NCBI GenBank assembly: GCA_000023185.1
Contig: CP001622.1
Location: 4,006,501 to 4,070,500 of the forward strand
Source: Rhizobium leguminosarum bv. trifolii WSM1325
GTDB lineage: Bacteria; Pseudomonadota; Alphaproteobacteria; Rhizobiales; Rhizobiaceae
DNA length: 64,000 nucleotides
Reading direction: 5' to 3'
Shown here: piece after piece, positions 18,866 through 27,467 of the stretch
How the letters are laid out: every line of letters starts with the position of its first letter
Position numbering within the stretch: the stretch's first letter is position 1
Position numbers and translations under genes: made by a program
Notes under the pieces: model-generated
Databases searched by the model: none
Seen by the model: the letters and a program-made list of their open reading frames with translations, nothing else
What the model was told of the DNA's origin: nothing

Positions 18866-20767
18866 TCAAGGCTTCGGCGCATCCGGATTGGCCTTCAGCC
18901 CGACCACCATGTAGCGAATGTTCGACCAGTTCGGACCCGAGGCCGAATAGGGATTGTCAGCGCTCGGATAGTTGGTCCAGTAGGTCGTATCGAGCGGTGC
19001 GAACTTGTTGTAGGCCATCAGCGGGATCATCGGCATTTCCTCGACGGCAAGCTTCAGGAAGTCCTGGCCGAGCTTGGCGACATCGGGCGAATCGAAGGCG
19101 ATCGACCGATTGCGCTCGATCAGCTGGTCGAGACGCGGATCCTGCCAGCGCTGCAGATTGCGCGGCGGCTGGATCTGCCCGACCGGCTTGATGAACTCCG
19201 AATGATAGCTGTCGAGGAAGAAGGAGAGGTCGGGATGACCGCCCCAGGTCTCGATGCTCCAGTAGATCGCCGTCTCGAAATCGCCGGTGCTGAGGCGCTG
19301 GCCATTGGTCGGGCCGGCGACATCGACCTTGGTCGCGATGCCGGCCTGCGACCATTGCTGGGCGATCACCGTGCCGGCGCGGGCAAGCGTCGGGATGGCA
19401 TCGCCTTCCACCTGCAGGCGGATCGTAAAGGGCGTGCCGTCAGGCTTCACCCACTGGCGGCCGCTTTTCTTGAAACCAGCCTTCTGCAGCAGCTCGGTTG
19501 CAGCCTGAACGTCCTTCTTCCACCAGCCGAAGCCGAATGTACGCTGCAGCTTGGCCGGATCGGTCGGGATCTGATCGGCCCATTGGCTGCGCACCATATT
19601 GGCGATCTGCGCCGAGATGTTGGGATCGTAGGGCTTGATCTTGCGGGATCCGGTGTCGAGCTCGAAATTCGTCAGCCAGTCCTGCATCGGTGCGTAATAG
19701 TCGTCCGGGGCAGAACCCGTCGGCGGCGTGGCAAGGGCGGCGATATTGGCCGCGCCGCGGTAGGAGCCGAGCGCCACTTCGCGGATATCGATCAGTAGAG
19801 CGAGAGCCCAGCGCACGTCTTTATTGTCGAAGGGCGCCTTCTTCGTATTGAAGAGAACGGAAGGCAGCGTCGGGTCCGGATGTGCGAAAGGAAAGCCCTT
19901 CAGCCAGGAGGCCGTGCTCTTGCTGTCGCGCATGATCGAGAACATGCCCTCGGGCGCCATGTCGTTGATGACGTCGAGATTGTGGTTGCGCTGTTCGATG
20001 ACGCGCGCTTCCGGATTGCCGGCGGCCCGATAGACGACGTATTTGACCTCAGGCGGTTGTGCCGCAGCCAGGCCGATCGACGTGCGCTGCCAGTCATCAC
20101 GCAGCTTCCAGATCGTCCAGTTGCCGCCCTTGTCATAGCTCTGCAGCTGGTAGGGCCCGAGCGAAACCGGCGGATTATTATTGAAGGACAGCGGATCGGC
20201 GGCCTTCTCGAAGACGTGCTTCGGCATGATCCAGGCGGCATTCCAACGCACCGTGAACAGCGTGTGGAAGCGCGAGTTCGGCTTCTTCAGATGAAAGACG
20301 ACGGTCTGCGGATCAGGATTTTCGATACTCGCGACATTGACGGTGAAGGGCGCGCTCCAGGCCATGCCGGGATGGTCGATCTGCGTCTGCACGGTATAGA
20401 CCACGTCGTCGCTGGTAAATTCGACACCGTCGCTCCAGAAGATCCCCTTGCGCAGCTTTACCTTCATCTCGGTGAAATCGGCGTTGTAGCTCGGCGGTTC
20501 GCTGGCAAGCGCATTCTGCCAGGCATCCTTGCCGCCCTCGGGATTGATGAACCACAGCGTATCGGTGGTCAGCTGCTGCAGGCCGTTGAGGTTTGCCGCC
20601 GCCCCGCCGCCCGGAGCCCAGACGTTGAACCAGTCGGCATTCTGCTGCGGCGTGCCCTGGATGATCAGCGTTTCGTTGCGCGGTATGCCGGCAATGAAAT
20701 CCTGCGCAAATGCCGGAAGGGCCATGAGCGACAATAAGGCAAAGGCTGCATATTTACGGAACTTCAT
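18866..20767 (-). CDS. Periplasmic solute-binding protein (SBP_bac_5 family), probable oligosaccharide binder
   Basis: This 633-aa exported protein starts with a clear Sec signal peptide (MKFRKYAAFALLSLMALPAFAQ, cleavage near residue 22). The body matches the large peptide/nickel-type binding family: an LNGLQQLTTDTLWFINPEGG segment, KLRKGIFWSDGVEFTSDDVVYTVQ (family signature around residues 105-130), and ALALLIDIREVA. At over 600 residues it is longer than typical dipeptide binders, as seen in rhizobial oligosaccharide-binding relatives. It leads the five-gene importer operon and is divergent from the GH39 gene across a 350-bp regulatory region. The substrate is inferred from context only. 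Confidence 0.88.
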   Translation of the reverse strand: MKFRKYAAFALLSLMALPAFAQDFIAGIPRNETLIIQGTPQQNADWFNVWAPGGGAAANLNGLQQLTTDTLWFINPEGGKDAWQNALASEPPSYNADFTEMKVKLRKGIFWSDGVEFTSDDVVYTVQTQIDHPGMAWSAPFTVNVASIENPDPQTVVFHLKKPNSRFHTLFTVRWNAAWIMPKHVFEKAADPLSFNNNPPVSLGPYQLQSYDKGGNWTIWKLRDDWQRTSIGLAAAQPPEVKYVVYRAAGNPEARVIEQRNHNLDVINDMAPEGMFSIMRDSKSTASWLKGFPFAHPDPTLPSVLFNTKKAPFDNKDVRWALALLIDIREVALGSYRGAANIAALATPPTGSAPDDYYAPMQDWLTNFELDTGSRKIKPYDPNISAQIANMVRSQWADQIPTDPAKLQRTFGFGWWKKDVQAATELLQKAGFKKSGRQWVKPDGTPFTIRLQVEGDAIPTLARAGTVIAQQWSQAGIATKVDVAGPTNGQRLSTGDFETAIYWSIETWGGHPDLSFFLDSYHSEFIKPVGQIQPPRNLQRWQDPRLDQLIERNRSIAFDSPDVAKLGQDFLKLAVEEMPMIPLMAYNKFAPLDTTYWTNYPSADNPYSASGPNWSNIRYMVVGLKANPDAPKP

Positions 20768-21117
20768 CGGATGTTCCTCCTCCTCAACTCGCCGCGGCGA
20801 GCGCTTCCCGTAATCAATTGACGATGGCGTCCAGCGAACCCCTGCCTGCGCGTGCCGTAGGGCACATGCACTCCTCGGCGGCGGGTGAACTCACGCCGTA
20901 GTTATCGACAATTTTTTGAGAAACGGCAACTAATAATTTTGCTGGTCATAAAAAATAGCGCATTTTCAGGCATTTTTGGCGCAGGGCAGCGATGTGCTTT
21001 TTTATATTATTGACAAAGTGAGCGTTTGGCTTAGCTTTTGCGGCGAGCGCGGCGCCCTCCCAAGAGGCCGCACTTCATCACCAGACAGGTCGGCTGCTTT
21101 CGGGAGGAGGCTTTGGC
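20768..21117. promoter_or_regulatory. Divergent regulatory region of the importer and GH39 genes
   Basis: This 350-bp gene-free stretch is markedly AT-rich from about 20895 to 21020. It contains two copies of the TTATYGAYAA motif (20902-20911 and 21007-21016), which also occurs before the dehydratase and dehydrogenase operons of the same locus, and the candidate GH39 promoter. It is the likely site of control by the nearby GntR-family regulator. Confidence 0.6.
21010..21037 (+). promoter_or_regulatory. Candidate promoter of the GH39 gene
   Basis: TTGACA (21010-21015), a 16-base spacer and TAGCTT (21032-21037) resemble a housekeeping promoter. The -35 box overlaps a TTATTGACAA motif shared with the dehydratase promoter, which has the same spacing. 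Confidence 0.45.
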
Positions 21118-22746
21118 ATGACCGTTCAAGAGGACACCAGAATGAGCAGCCCCTATGACGTGACAATCTCCGTTCACGCCAACCGGCCAACCGGCAAATA
21201 CCAACCTTTGTGGAACTGGTTCGGCTACGACGAGCCGAACTACACCTACTCCCCGCACGGCAGGAAGCTGCTGAAGGAACTCACCGAGCTGAGCCCGGAG
21301 CCGCCCCGCATCCGTGCGCACAATCTTCTGACCAGCGGCGACGGCCTGCCTGCCCTCAAATGGGGTTCGACCAATGCCTATACCGAGGATGCGAACGGCA
21401 ATCCGGTCTATGATTGGACGATCATCGACAAGATCTTCGACACCTATGTCGAAGCCGGCAACATTCCGCTCATCCAGATCGGCTTCACGCCGGAGACGCT
21501 CTCCGATTTCGACGGCCCTTATCGCCACCAATGGGAGCCGGCCGACAAATACGCGACGATCACCACCGGCTGGACGGCCCCGCCGACGGACCTGAAGAAA
21601 TGGGGCGACCTGATCGAAGCATGGGCACGGCATCTTGCCGAGAGATATGGCGAGGACGTCGTTTCAAGCTGGCCGTGGGAAGTGTGGAACGAGCCGGACG
21701 GCCACTACTGGACCGGCACCATCCCGCAATTCTGCGAAATGTATGATGTCAGCGCCAAGGCCCTGAAGCGTGCCTTGCCCAATGCCCGCGTCGGCGGCCC
21801 GCACACCTGCGGCGCCTTTGCCAATGAAAAGGCCCAGACCTTCCTGCGCGCCTTCCTCAGGCACGTGGTCGAGAACAAGTCGCCGATCGATTTCCTCGCC
21901 TTCCACGCCAAGGGCAATCCTGTGATCTACGAGGGTCACGTGCGGATGGGCCTGCACAAGCAGCTCCGCGACATCGAGACGAACCTTGCCATCATCAATG
22001 AGTTTCCGGAACTCCGGCACCTGCCTGTGGTGATCGGCGAATCCGATCCGGAAGGCTGTGCGGCCTGCTCCGCACGCGTCCATCCCCAGAACGGCTATCG
22101 CAACGGTCCGCTTTACGGCGTCTATGTGGTCGAGAGTATGATCCGCACTTACGAGCTTGCAAGACGCGCCAACATCCACATCGAAGGCGCGGTGACCTGG
22201 GCCTTCCTCTTCGACGACCAGCCCTATTTCGACGGTTTCCGCGATCTTGCCACCAACGGCGTCGATAAGGCTGTTCTCAACGGCTTCCGCATGCTCGGCA
22301 AACTCGGCGGCGAATGGCTGGAATCGGAAAGCGATTATCGCCGCGACATCGAAGATATCATGAGCCATGGCGTTCGCGGCAAGCCCGATGTCAACGTCGT
22401 GGCAACCCGCGACGACAAGGGCGTTTCCATTCTCGTCTGGCACTACCACGACGATGATGAAGCCGGGCCGTCCGCCAATATCACGGTCAATCTCGACGGC
22501 TGGGACGGCAAGTTCGCCTCGCTCAAGCATTTCAGGATGGACGAGGAGCATTCCAACGCTTTCGGGGTCTGGAAGGCGATGGGCAAGCCGCAGAATCCGG
22601 CCGGCGAAGACTATGCCAGGCTGGAAGCCTCGGGAAAACTCGCCGAGATCGATGGTCAGGCGTCGGTCAAGGTCGACGACGGCAAGATCGAGCTCAAGGT
22701 CTCCCTACCGCGTCAAGGCGTGTCTCTCCTGCGTCTCGATTGGTGA
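21118..22746 (+). CDS. GH39-family glycoside hydrolase (beta-xylosidase-like)
   Basis: This 542-aa retaining glycosidase of family GH39 has no signal peptide, so it should act in the cytoplasm on an imported oligosaccharide. The acid/base glutamate is in EVWNEPDGHYW (Glu192) and the nucleophile is probably Glu308 in VVIGESDPEG, both in the usual order on a TIM barrel. A cysteine-rich CAACSARVHPQNGYRNGP segment follows the nucleophile. The last 100 residues look like the beta-sandwich domain of the family. AGGAGG lies seven bases before the first ATG. GH39 includes beta-xylosidases and other pentosidases; which sugar is released is not resolved here. Confidence 0.85.
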   Translation: MTVQEDTRMSSPYDVTISVHANRPTGKYQPLWNWFGYDEPNYTYSPHGRKLLKELTELSPEPPRIRAHNLLTSGDGLPALKWGSTNAYTEDANGNPVYDWTIIDKIFDTYVEAGNIPLIQIGFTPETLSDFDGPYRHQWEPADKYATITTGWTAPPTDLKKWGDLIEAWARHLAERYGEDVVSSWPWEVWNEPDGHYWTGTIPQFCEMYDVSAKALKRALPNARVGGPHTCGAFANEKAQTFLRAFLRHVVENKSPIDFLAFHAKGNPVIYEGHVRMGLHKQLRDIETNLAIINEFPELRHLPVVIGESDPEGCAACSARVHPQNGYRNGPLYGVYVVESMIRTYELARRANIHIEGAVTWAFLFDDQPYFDGFRDLATNGVDKAVLNGFRMLGKLGGEWLESESDYRRDIEDIMSHGVRGKPDVNVVATRDDKGVSILVWHYHDDDEAGPSANITVNLDGWDGKFASLKHFRMDEEHSNAFGVWKAMGKPQNPAGEDYARLEASGKLAEIDGQASVKVDDGKIELKVSLPRQGVSLLRLDW

Positions 22747-22757
22747 GCCGGCAGGCG

Positions 22758-22789
22758 AAGGGAGCGTAATCGAAAGATTGCGCTCCCTT
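22758..22789. terminator. Bidirectional terminator-like hairpin
   Basis: AAGGGAGCGTAATC and GATTGCGCTCCCTT form a 14-bp stem around GAAA. It lies between the convergent GH39 and GntR genes with a short T-run on the plus side, suggesting termination of both. Confidence 0.65.
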
Positions 22790-22801
22790 TAAACGGCCCG
22801 G

Positions 22802-23473
22802 TCAATTCTCGCTGACATAGGCAAGATAACGTTTCTTGCTCGGCTGTAGATGGTCGACGCAGAGCTGGGCGAGAACCCAGTTATCCCCGCCACGCAGCAT
22901 CTCGATCATCAGCCGGTGATGCTCATGCGAGATGCGTAGCGATTCCTTGCTCGACATTGAATTGGCACGCACCGGCAGGCTGAGCCGCATATAGAGCTCG
23001 ATCGATTGCACGAGATGCGCATTGCCGCAGGCGCTAAAGAGCGTCAGGTGGAACTTGTCATTGGCCTCGTGCACACCCCTGAGATAGCCGGATTCGATGT
23101 GGCGGCCATGCTCCTCATGCAGCGCCAGCAGTTCCTCAATCAATGCCTCGGGCGCCGGCAGCTTTATCCACAGCGCCGCCTGCCGTTGCAGCAATTCCCG
23201 CACGTCGTAGATTTCCTGGACCTGGCGAGCCGTCAACGAACGCACCGTTGCCCCCTTGTTGCGCTCCCGAACGACGATGCCCATCGTCTCGAGCTGCACG
23301 ATCGCCTGCCGGGCGAAATGGCGCGTGACGTGAAAGCGGGCAAGAAGCGTGTCTTCGGTCAGGCGGGTTCCGGGCGCAAGCCGCCCGAAAATGATGTCTT
23401 CCTCCAGCGCGCGGGCAATACTTAAATCATCATGCTCGATGCCGTCTTCGCGGCTTTCGTTGAGCGTCTGCAA
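22802..23473 (-). CDS. GntR-family transcriptional regulator, FCD subfamily
   Basis: This 223-aa regulator has an N-terminal winged helix (LSIARALEEDIIFGRLAPGTRLTEDTLLARFHVTRHFARQAIVQLETMGIV, about residues 17-67) and an all-helical FCD ligand-binding domain (about 85-215) with the expected acidic and histidine residues for metal and sugar-acid binding (HEANDKFHLTLF, HEHHRLM). FCD regulators typically respond to the acids and lactones of the pathway they control. Position inside the sugar-oxidation locus makes it the likely regulator of all of its operons through the TTATYGAYAA motif; that link is inferred. Confidence 0.9.
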   Translation of the reverse strand: MQTLNESREDGIEHDDLSIARALEEDIIFGRLAPGTRLTEDTLLARFHVTRHFARQAIVQLETMGIVVRERNKGATVRSLTARQVQEIYDVRELLQRQAALWIKLPAPEALIEELLALHEEHGRHIESGYLRGVHEANDKFHLTLFSACGNAHLVQSIELYMRLSLPVRANSMSSKESLRISHEHHRLMIEMLRGGDNWVLAQLCVDHLQPSKKRYLAYVSEN

Positions 23474-23489
23474 ATGTCATCTCCTCTGA

Positions 23490-23593
23490 AGCATAACCCC
23501 GAAAATCGAAGTCGATTTTCGGAAAAGGATTATGCGCCAATTTAATGTGATAGAGCGTCCTTAGCGCGTCCTGTCGGACGCGCGGCGCTCTAA
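23490..23593 (-). repeat. RIME1-type element (copy D), inverted
   Basis: On the minus strand the order is the same as in copies A and B: TTAGAGCGCCGCGCGTCCGAC and partner, then CCGAAAATCG..CGATTTTCGG and GGTTATGC. It occupies almost the whole gap between the Gfo/Idh gene and the GntR gene, both on the minus strand. Confidence 0.8.
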
Positions 23594-23605
23594 CGGCGAG
23601 CCATG

Positions 23606-24631
23606 TTACAGTGGATTGCGTTCTGGGTCGAACCGGCTCAGGCGATAGATATCCTCGACAAGGGCAAGCGTCTTGATGTTATCGTCCGGCGATGTCTCCA
23701 TCGCCACCTTTCCATCGAGGCTGTCGAGGAAATGCGCAATGGTCGCGTCATAGGCGCCCTGGTAGGTCTCGTCAGGATCGAAGCTCTCCCGGCGCTGCTT
23801 CGCACCCTCGGCCGAGAGCAGATTGCCGTTCAGTTCGAGCGTGCCGAGCGCCCCGAAGATGCGTAGGTGATCACGCGGCGCTGGCGCCGCGCCATGCACG
23901 GCGAGATTGGCGTTGATGGTGACGAGAACGCCGTCGCTCGTCCGGCGCAGGACGACGCTTGCGACATCCTCCGCGACGATATCGCGATTGCTCCTCTCAA
24001 GCCGTGCACTGACCACCTCCAACTCGCCCAGAAGATATCTCAGCGCATCGAGATGATGGATCATGACCTCCATGACCAGCAATCGCTGCTGGGTCCGGAA
24101 GAACGGCTGGCGCACCAGCGCCGGCCTCTTTCCCTCCGCATCCGCGATCATGCCGCTGGACAGGAATTCGAACTGCACCTGCCGGATCTCGCCGGCTAGC
24201 TCCTCGTCAATCCACGCCTTCAGCCGCCGATAATAGGCGCGGAACCGCCAGTTCTCGTGGATCATCAGCCTGCCCCTGCCGGAAAGTCCTTCCAGCAGGT
24301 CGACCGCCTCGCCGTAAGAGGGCGCGAGCGGCTTCTGGCAGATGATGTCGAGGCCCTTTGCTGCCGCCAGCCGAACCAGTTCGACATGGAACTCCCGCGG
24401 CGCGCAGATATCAACGGCATCGAGCTGCTCGGCATCCAGCATCGCCTGCGCGCTCGCATAGCTGCGCGCGATATCGAAGGCGGCAAGCCGGGCTTCGACG
24501 GCGCTCAGCGACGGGTCGGCGATCGCCACGACCTCGGCTCTTTTCGACTGCCGCATCCATGCAGGCAGATGGTAGGCACTGACCCAGCCGGCACCGATAA
24601 TGCCGATACGCCGTCGTTCCGTTCCCATCAT
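23606..24631 (-). CDS. Gfo/Idh/MocA-family NAD(P)-dependent sugar dehydrogenase
   Basis: This 341-aa oxidoreductase starts with the nucleotide-binding motif RIGIIGAGWVSAYHLPAW and has a C-terminal alpha/beta dimerisation and substrate domain. The catalytic EKP motif of the family appears as CQKPLAP (about residue 97), with Gln in place of Glu, while the downstream HHLDALRYLLG segment with the active-site histidine is intact. In Azospirillum the first step of L-arabinose oxidation is done by a dehydrogenase of this family, so oxidation of the released sugar to a lactone is the favoured role. A TTATTGATAA motif lies 28 bases upstream. Confidence 0.85.
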   Translation of the reverse strand: MMGTERRRIGIIGAGWVSAYHLPAWMRQSKRAEVVAIADPSLSAVEARLAAFDIARSYASAQAMLDAEQLDAVDICAPREFHVELVRLAAAKGLDIICQKPLAPSYGEAVDLLEGLSGRGRLMIHENWRFRAYYRRLKAWIDEELAGEIRQVQFEFLSSGMIADAEGKRPALVRQPFFRTQQRLLVMEVMIHHLDALRYLLGELEVVSARLERSNRDIVAEDVASVVLRRTSDGVLVTINANLAVHGAAPAPRDHLRIFGALGTLELNGNLLSAEGAKQRRESFDPDETYQGAYDATIAHFLDSLDGKVAMETSPDDNIKTLALVEDIYRLSRFDPERNPL

Positions 24632-24658
24632 CGCGCTTCCTCTGCATTCAATCCTATT

Positions 24659-24668
24659 TTATCAATAA
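24659..24668 (-). promoter_or_regulatory. Candidate operator upstream of the dehydrogenase gene
   Basis: TTATTGATAA on the minus strand, 28 bases before the start codon. It matches the motif at 20902, 21007 and 24799 in the same locus. Confidence 0.4.
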
Positions 24669-24801
24669 TCTATCCTGCTTCCTCACAAAAGCCAATCATC
24701 TGATTGCTGAACGAAAGCGCGAATTGCGGAGATTCCTATTGTATTTTATGGTGATCGCCGAAGAAATCCAAAAATACGATACAGTGACACCATCTTATTT
24801 A

Positions 24802-24829
24802 TTGACAATCCTCCGTATCCCTCTACCCT
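24802..24829 (+). promoter_or_regulatory. Candidate promoter of the dehydratase operon
   Basis: TTGACA (24802-24807), a 16-base spacer and TACCCT (24824-24829). The -35 box overlaps TTATTGACAA (24799-24808), the motif shared with the GH39 promoter. Transcription would start near 24836. Confidence 0.5.
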
Positions 24830-24871
24830 GACGCCACGGCCATGGATCAATTTGGCGAGGGAGGAACAGCT

Positions 24872-26584
24872 TTGTCGAACGGTCTTCGCCGCAAGCTGAC
24901 GAGTTATGGCGATCAGGGATTCTCCCTTTTCCTGCGCAAAGCATTCATCAAGGCCATGGGTTATTCGGACGATGCGCTCGACCGTCCGATCGTCGGCATC
25001 GCCAACACCTACAGTGATTTCAACCCCTGTCACGGCAATGTGCCGCAACTCATCGAGGCAACCAAGCGCGGCGTGATGCTGACGGGTGCGATGCCCATGG
25101 TGTTTCCGACGATCTCGATCCATGAGAGCTTTGCCTCGCCGACCTCGATGTATCTGCGCAATCTGATGGCGATGGAAACGGAAGAGATGATCCGCGCCCA
25201 GCCGATGGATGCCGTCGTCCTGATCGGCGGCTGCGACAAGACCCTGCCGGCCCAGATCATGGCCGCCGCAAGCAGCGAGATACCGGCGATCTTCCTGCCG
25301 ACCGGCCCGATGGCCGTCGGCCACCACAAGGGCGAACGGCTTGGCGCCTGTACGGATTGTCGCCGTTTCTGGGGGCGCTTCCGCGCCGGAGAGATCGACG
25401 AGGCCGAGATCGCCGAGGTCAACAACAAGCTGGCCAGCTCGATCGGCACCTGCACGGTGATGGGCACGGCGAGCACCATGGCGAACCTGACCGAAGTCAT
25501 GGGTCTCTGCCTTCCCCGCGCCGGTTCGGCGCCCGCCGTCGAATCCGAACGGGTTCGCCTTGCCGAGGAGACGGGCCGTGTCGCTGCGCGTCTCGCCATG
25601 GATGAGGCCGCGCCGACGGTGCGCGATATCCTGACGCCGCAGGCAGTCCGCAACGGCCTCGTCGCGCTTCAGGCGATGGGCGGCTCGACCAATGCCGTCG
25701 TCCACCTTACCGCAATCACCGGCCGCCTCGGCCTGCGCCTCGACATGGCCGAGCTCGACCGGCTGGGCCGGAGCATTCCCCTGCTCGTCGACCTGCAGCC
25801 CTCCGGCCAGCATTATATGGAGCAGTTCCACGAGGCTGGCGGCGTCCCGGCTCTGTTGAAGGCGGTGCGCCATGAAATCGACGGCAGCGCCCCGACGGTC
25901 TACGGCAAAACGATCGGCGAAATCATCGACGCTGTCGTCGACGAGCCGGGCCAGACCATCATCCGCACCGTCGAGAAACCGTTGAAGCCGATCGGAACGA
26001 TCGCCGTCCTGCACGGCAATCTTGCGCCGCGTGGCGCCGTCATCAAACAATCCGCAGCCTCCAAGGATCTGCTCCAGCATATCGGCCGCGCCGTGGTCTT
26101 CGATTCCGTCGAGGATATGACGCTGCGCATCGACAGCGACGATCTCGACGTCCATGCCGATGACATCCTGGTTCTGCGCAATGCCGGGCCAAAAGGTGCG
26201 CCCGGCATGCCGGAAGCCGGCTATCTACCCATCCCGCGCAAGCTCGCGCGGCAGGGCGTGAAGGACATGGTGCGGATTTCCGATGCCCGCATGAGCGGCA
26301 CGGCCTTCGGCACGATCATCCTCCATATCGCGCCTGAAGCCGCCGATGGCGGCCCTCTGGCGATCGTCCGCACCGGCGATCGCATTCGCCTCGACGTCGA
26401 GGGCAGGCGCATCGACCTTGACATCGACCAGGCGGAATTCGATCGCCGCATGCTTGATGTCGTCAACCGGCCCTCCCCGGCCCCGGCGCGCGGCTATGCC
26501 AGGCTCTATCAGGAGCGCGTGCTCCAGGCTGACGAAGGCGCCGACTTCGACTTCCTGCAAAGCGAGGAGTTCGACGCGCGATGA
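24872..26584 (+). CDS. IlvD/Edd-family sugar-acid dehydratase
   Basis: This roughly 570-aa iron-sulfur dehydratase removes water from an aldonic acid to give a 2-keto-3-deoxy acid. The three cluster cysteines are in NPCHGN, GGCDKTLPAQ and GTCTVMGTASTM; GGSTNAVVHL and RISDARMSGTAFGT are also typical. It is closer to arabonate/xylonate dehydratases than to the branched-chain amino-acid enzyme. The start is taken as TTG at 24872, which has GAGGGAGGA just upstream; an ATG at 24842 lacks a ribosome site and would lie about six bases after the predicted transcription start. The stop overlaps the next gene by ATGA. Confidence 0.88.
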   Translation: MSNGLRRKLTSYGDQGFSLFLRKAFIKAMGYSDDALDRPIVGIANTYSDFNPCHGNVPQLIEATKRGVMLTGAMPMVFPTISIHESFASPTSMYLRNLMAMETEEMIRAQPMDAVVLIGGCDKTLPAQIMAAASSEIPAIFLPTGPMAVGHHKGERLGACTDCRRFWGRFRAGEIDEAEIAEVNNKLASSIGTCTVMGTASTMANLTEVMGLCLPRAGSAPAVESERVRLAEETGRVAARLAMDEAAPTVRDILTPQAVRNGLVALQAMGGSTNAVVHLTAITGRLGLRLDMAELDRLGRSIPLLVDLQPSGQHYMEQFHEAGGVPALLKAVRHEIDGSAPTVYGKTIGEIIDAVVDEPGQTIIRTVEKPLKPIGTIAVLHGNLAPRGAVIKQSAASKDLLQHIGRAVVFDSVEDMTLRIDSDDLDVHADDILVLRNAGPKGAPGMPEAGYLPIPRKLARQGVKDMVRISDARMSGTAFGTIILHIAPEAADGGPLAIVRTGDRIRLDVEGRRIDLDIDQAEFDRRMLDVVNRPSPAPARGYARLYQERVLQADEGADFDFLQSEEFDAR

Positions 26585-27453
26585 GCGCCGCTGATATCGA
26601 GGCACCGCTTTGCCTGCCCCACCGGCCGCTGACGCGGCTGCCTCGGGCGGCACTGCCGCAAGGCACGGTCGACACGCATTTCCACGTCTTTCGCACCGGC
26701 GCTCCGCTCAACACCCCACGCAGCTACACGCCTGACATCGCGACGATTTCCGACTGGATCGAATTCTCCGGCAGCCTTGGCATTGTCAGAGGCATATTGG
26801 TGCAGCCAAGCGTCTATGGCCGCGACAACAGGGTGTTGCTGGAGGCGCTTGCCGCCTATCCAGATCGTCTGCGCGGCGTCGTCGTCATCGATCCCGAAAC
26901 TACAGAAACCGAGATAGAGCGGCTCGACCGGCTCGGCGTGCGCGGCGTGCGGATCAATACGCGCAACAAGGGCGGCCTCCCGCTCGCCGCCGCCAGGACA
27001 CTGGCGGAGAGTATTGCCCCTCTCGGCTGGTCGCTTCAATTGCAGATCAATCCCGAACAACTTTCCGATATTGCAGCAACGCTGTCCGGCATCCGCCTGC
27101 CCATCGTCATCGATCATCTCGGCTTCATTCCGCTTGCCAGAGAGACGAGATCATTGCATGTCGATGCGCTGAAAAGACTGATGGACAGAGCCGAGGCCTA
27201 CGTCAAAGTAACCGCGCCCTATCGTCTGACGAAGGACGTGAATTACGACGGTTTTGCCGAGGTCGGCCGCGCCCTTGCCACCAGCCATGCGGAAAGGCTG
27301 CTCTGGGGCAGCGATTGGCCGCACACCGAATTGTGGGACGGCATGCCCGATGACACTGAGCTAGTAGAGACCATGCAGGCCACCATCGACGACCCCGCGG
27401 TTGCTGAAAAGATTTTTGTTCGAAATGCCGAAGCGCTGTTCTTCGGCCGCTGA
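26581..27453 (+). CDS. COG3618-type amidohydrolase, probable sugar lactonase
   Basis: This 290-aa TIM-barrel hydrolase belongs to the amidohydrolase_2 group that includes L-fuconolactonase and 2-pyrone-4,6-dicarboxylate lactonase (LigI). The metal-type motif VDTHFHVF (about residues 29-36), the IVIDHLGF segment and LLWGSDWPHTELW with the catalytic aspartate are intact. It is translationally coupled to the dehydratase (ATGA) and followed by a DapA-family gene, so hydrolysis of the lactone made by the Gfo/Idh enzyme is the simplest role. It stands where other pentose pathways carry an SMP-30 lactonase. Confidence 0.85.
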   Translation: MSAADIEAPLCLPHRPLTRLPRAALPQGTVDTHFHVFRTGAPLNTPRSYTPDIATISDWIEFSGSLGIVRGILVQPSVYGRDNRVLLEALAAYPDRLRGVVVIDPETTETEIERLDRLGVRGVRINTRNKGGLPLAAARTLAESIAPLGWSLQLQINPEQLSDIAATLSGIRLPIVIDHLGFIPLARETRSLHVDALKRLMDRAEAYVKVTAPYRLTKDVNYDGFAEVGRALATSHAERLLWGSDWPHTELWDGMPDDTELVETMQATIDDPAVAEKIFVRNAEALFFGR

Positions 27454-27467
27454 ATTGGAGAGCACCA

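Noticed and set aside
16876..19191. A 771-codon plus-strand frame opposite the ABC permease genes
   Set aside because: Low-complexity D/R/H/Q-rich translation typical of reversed membrane-protein codons; the opposite strand has clear permeases.
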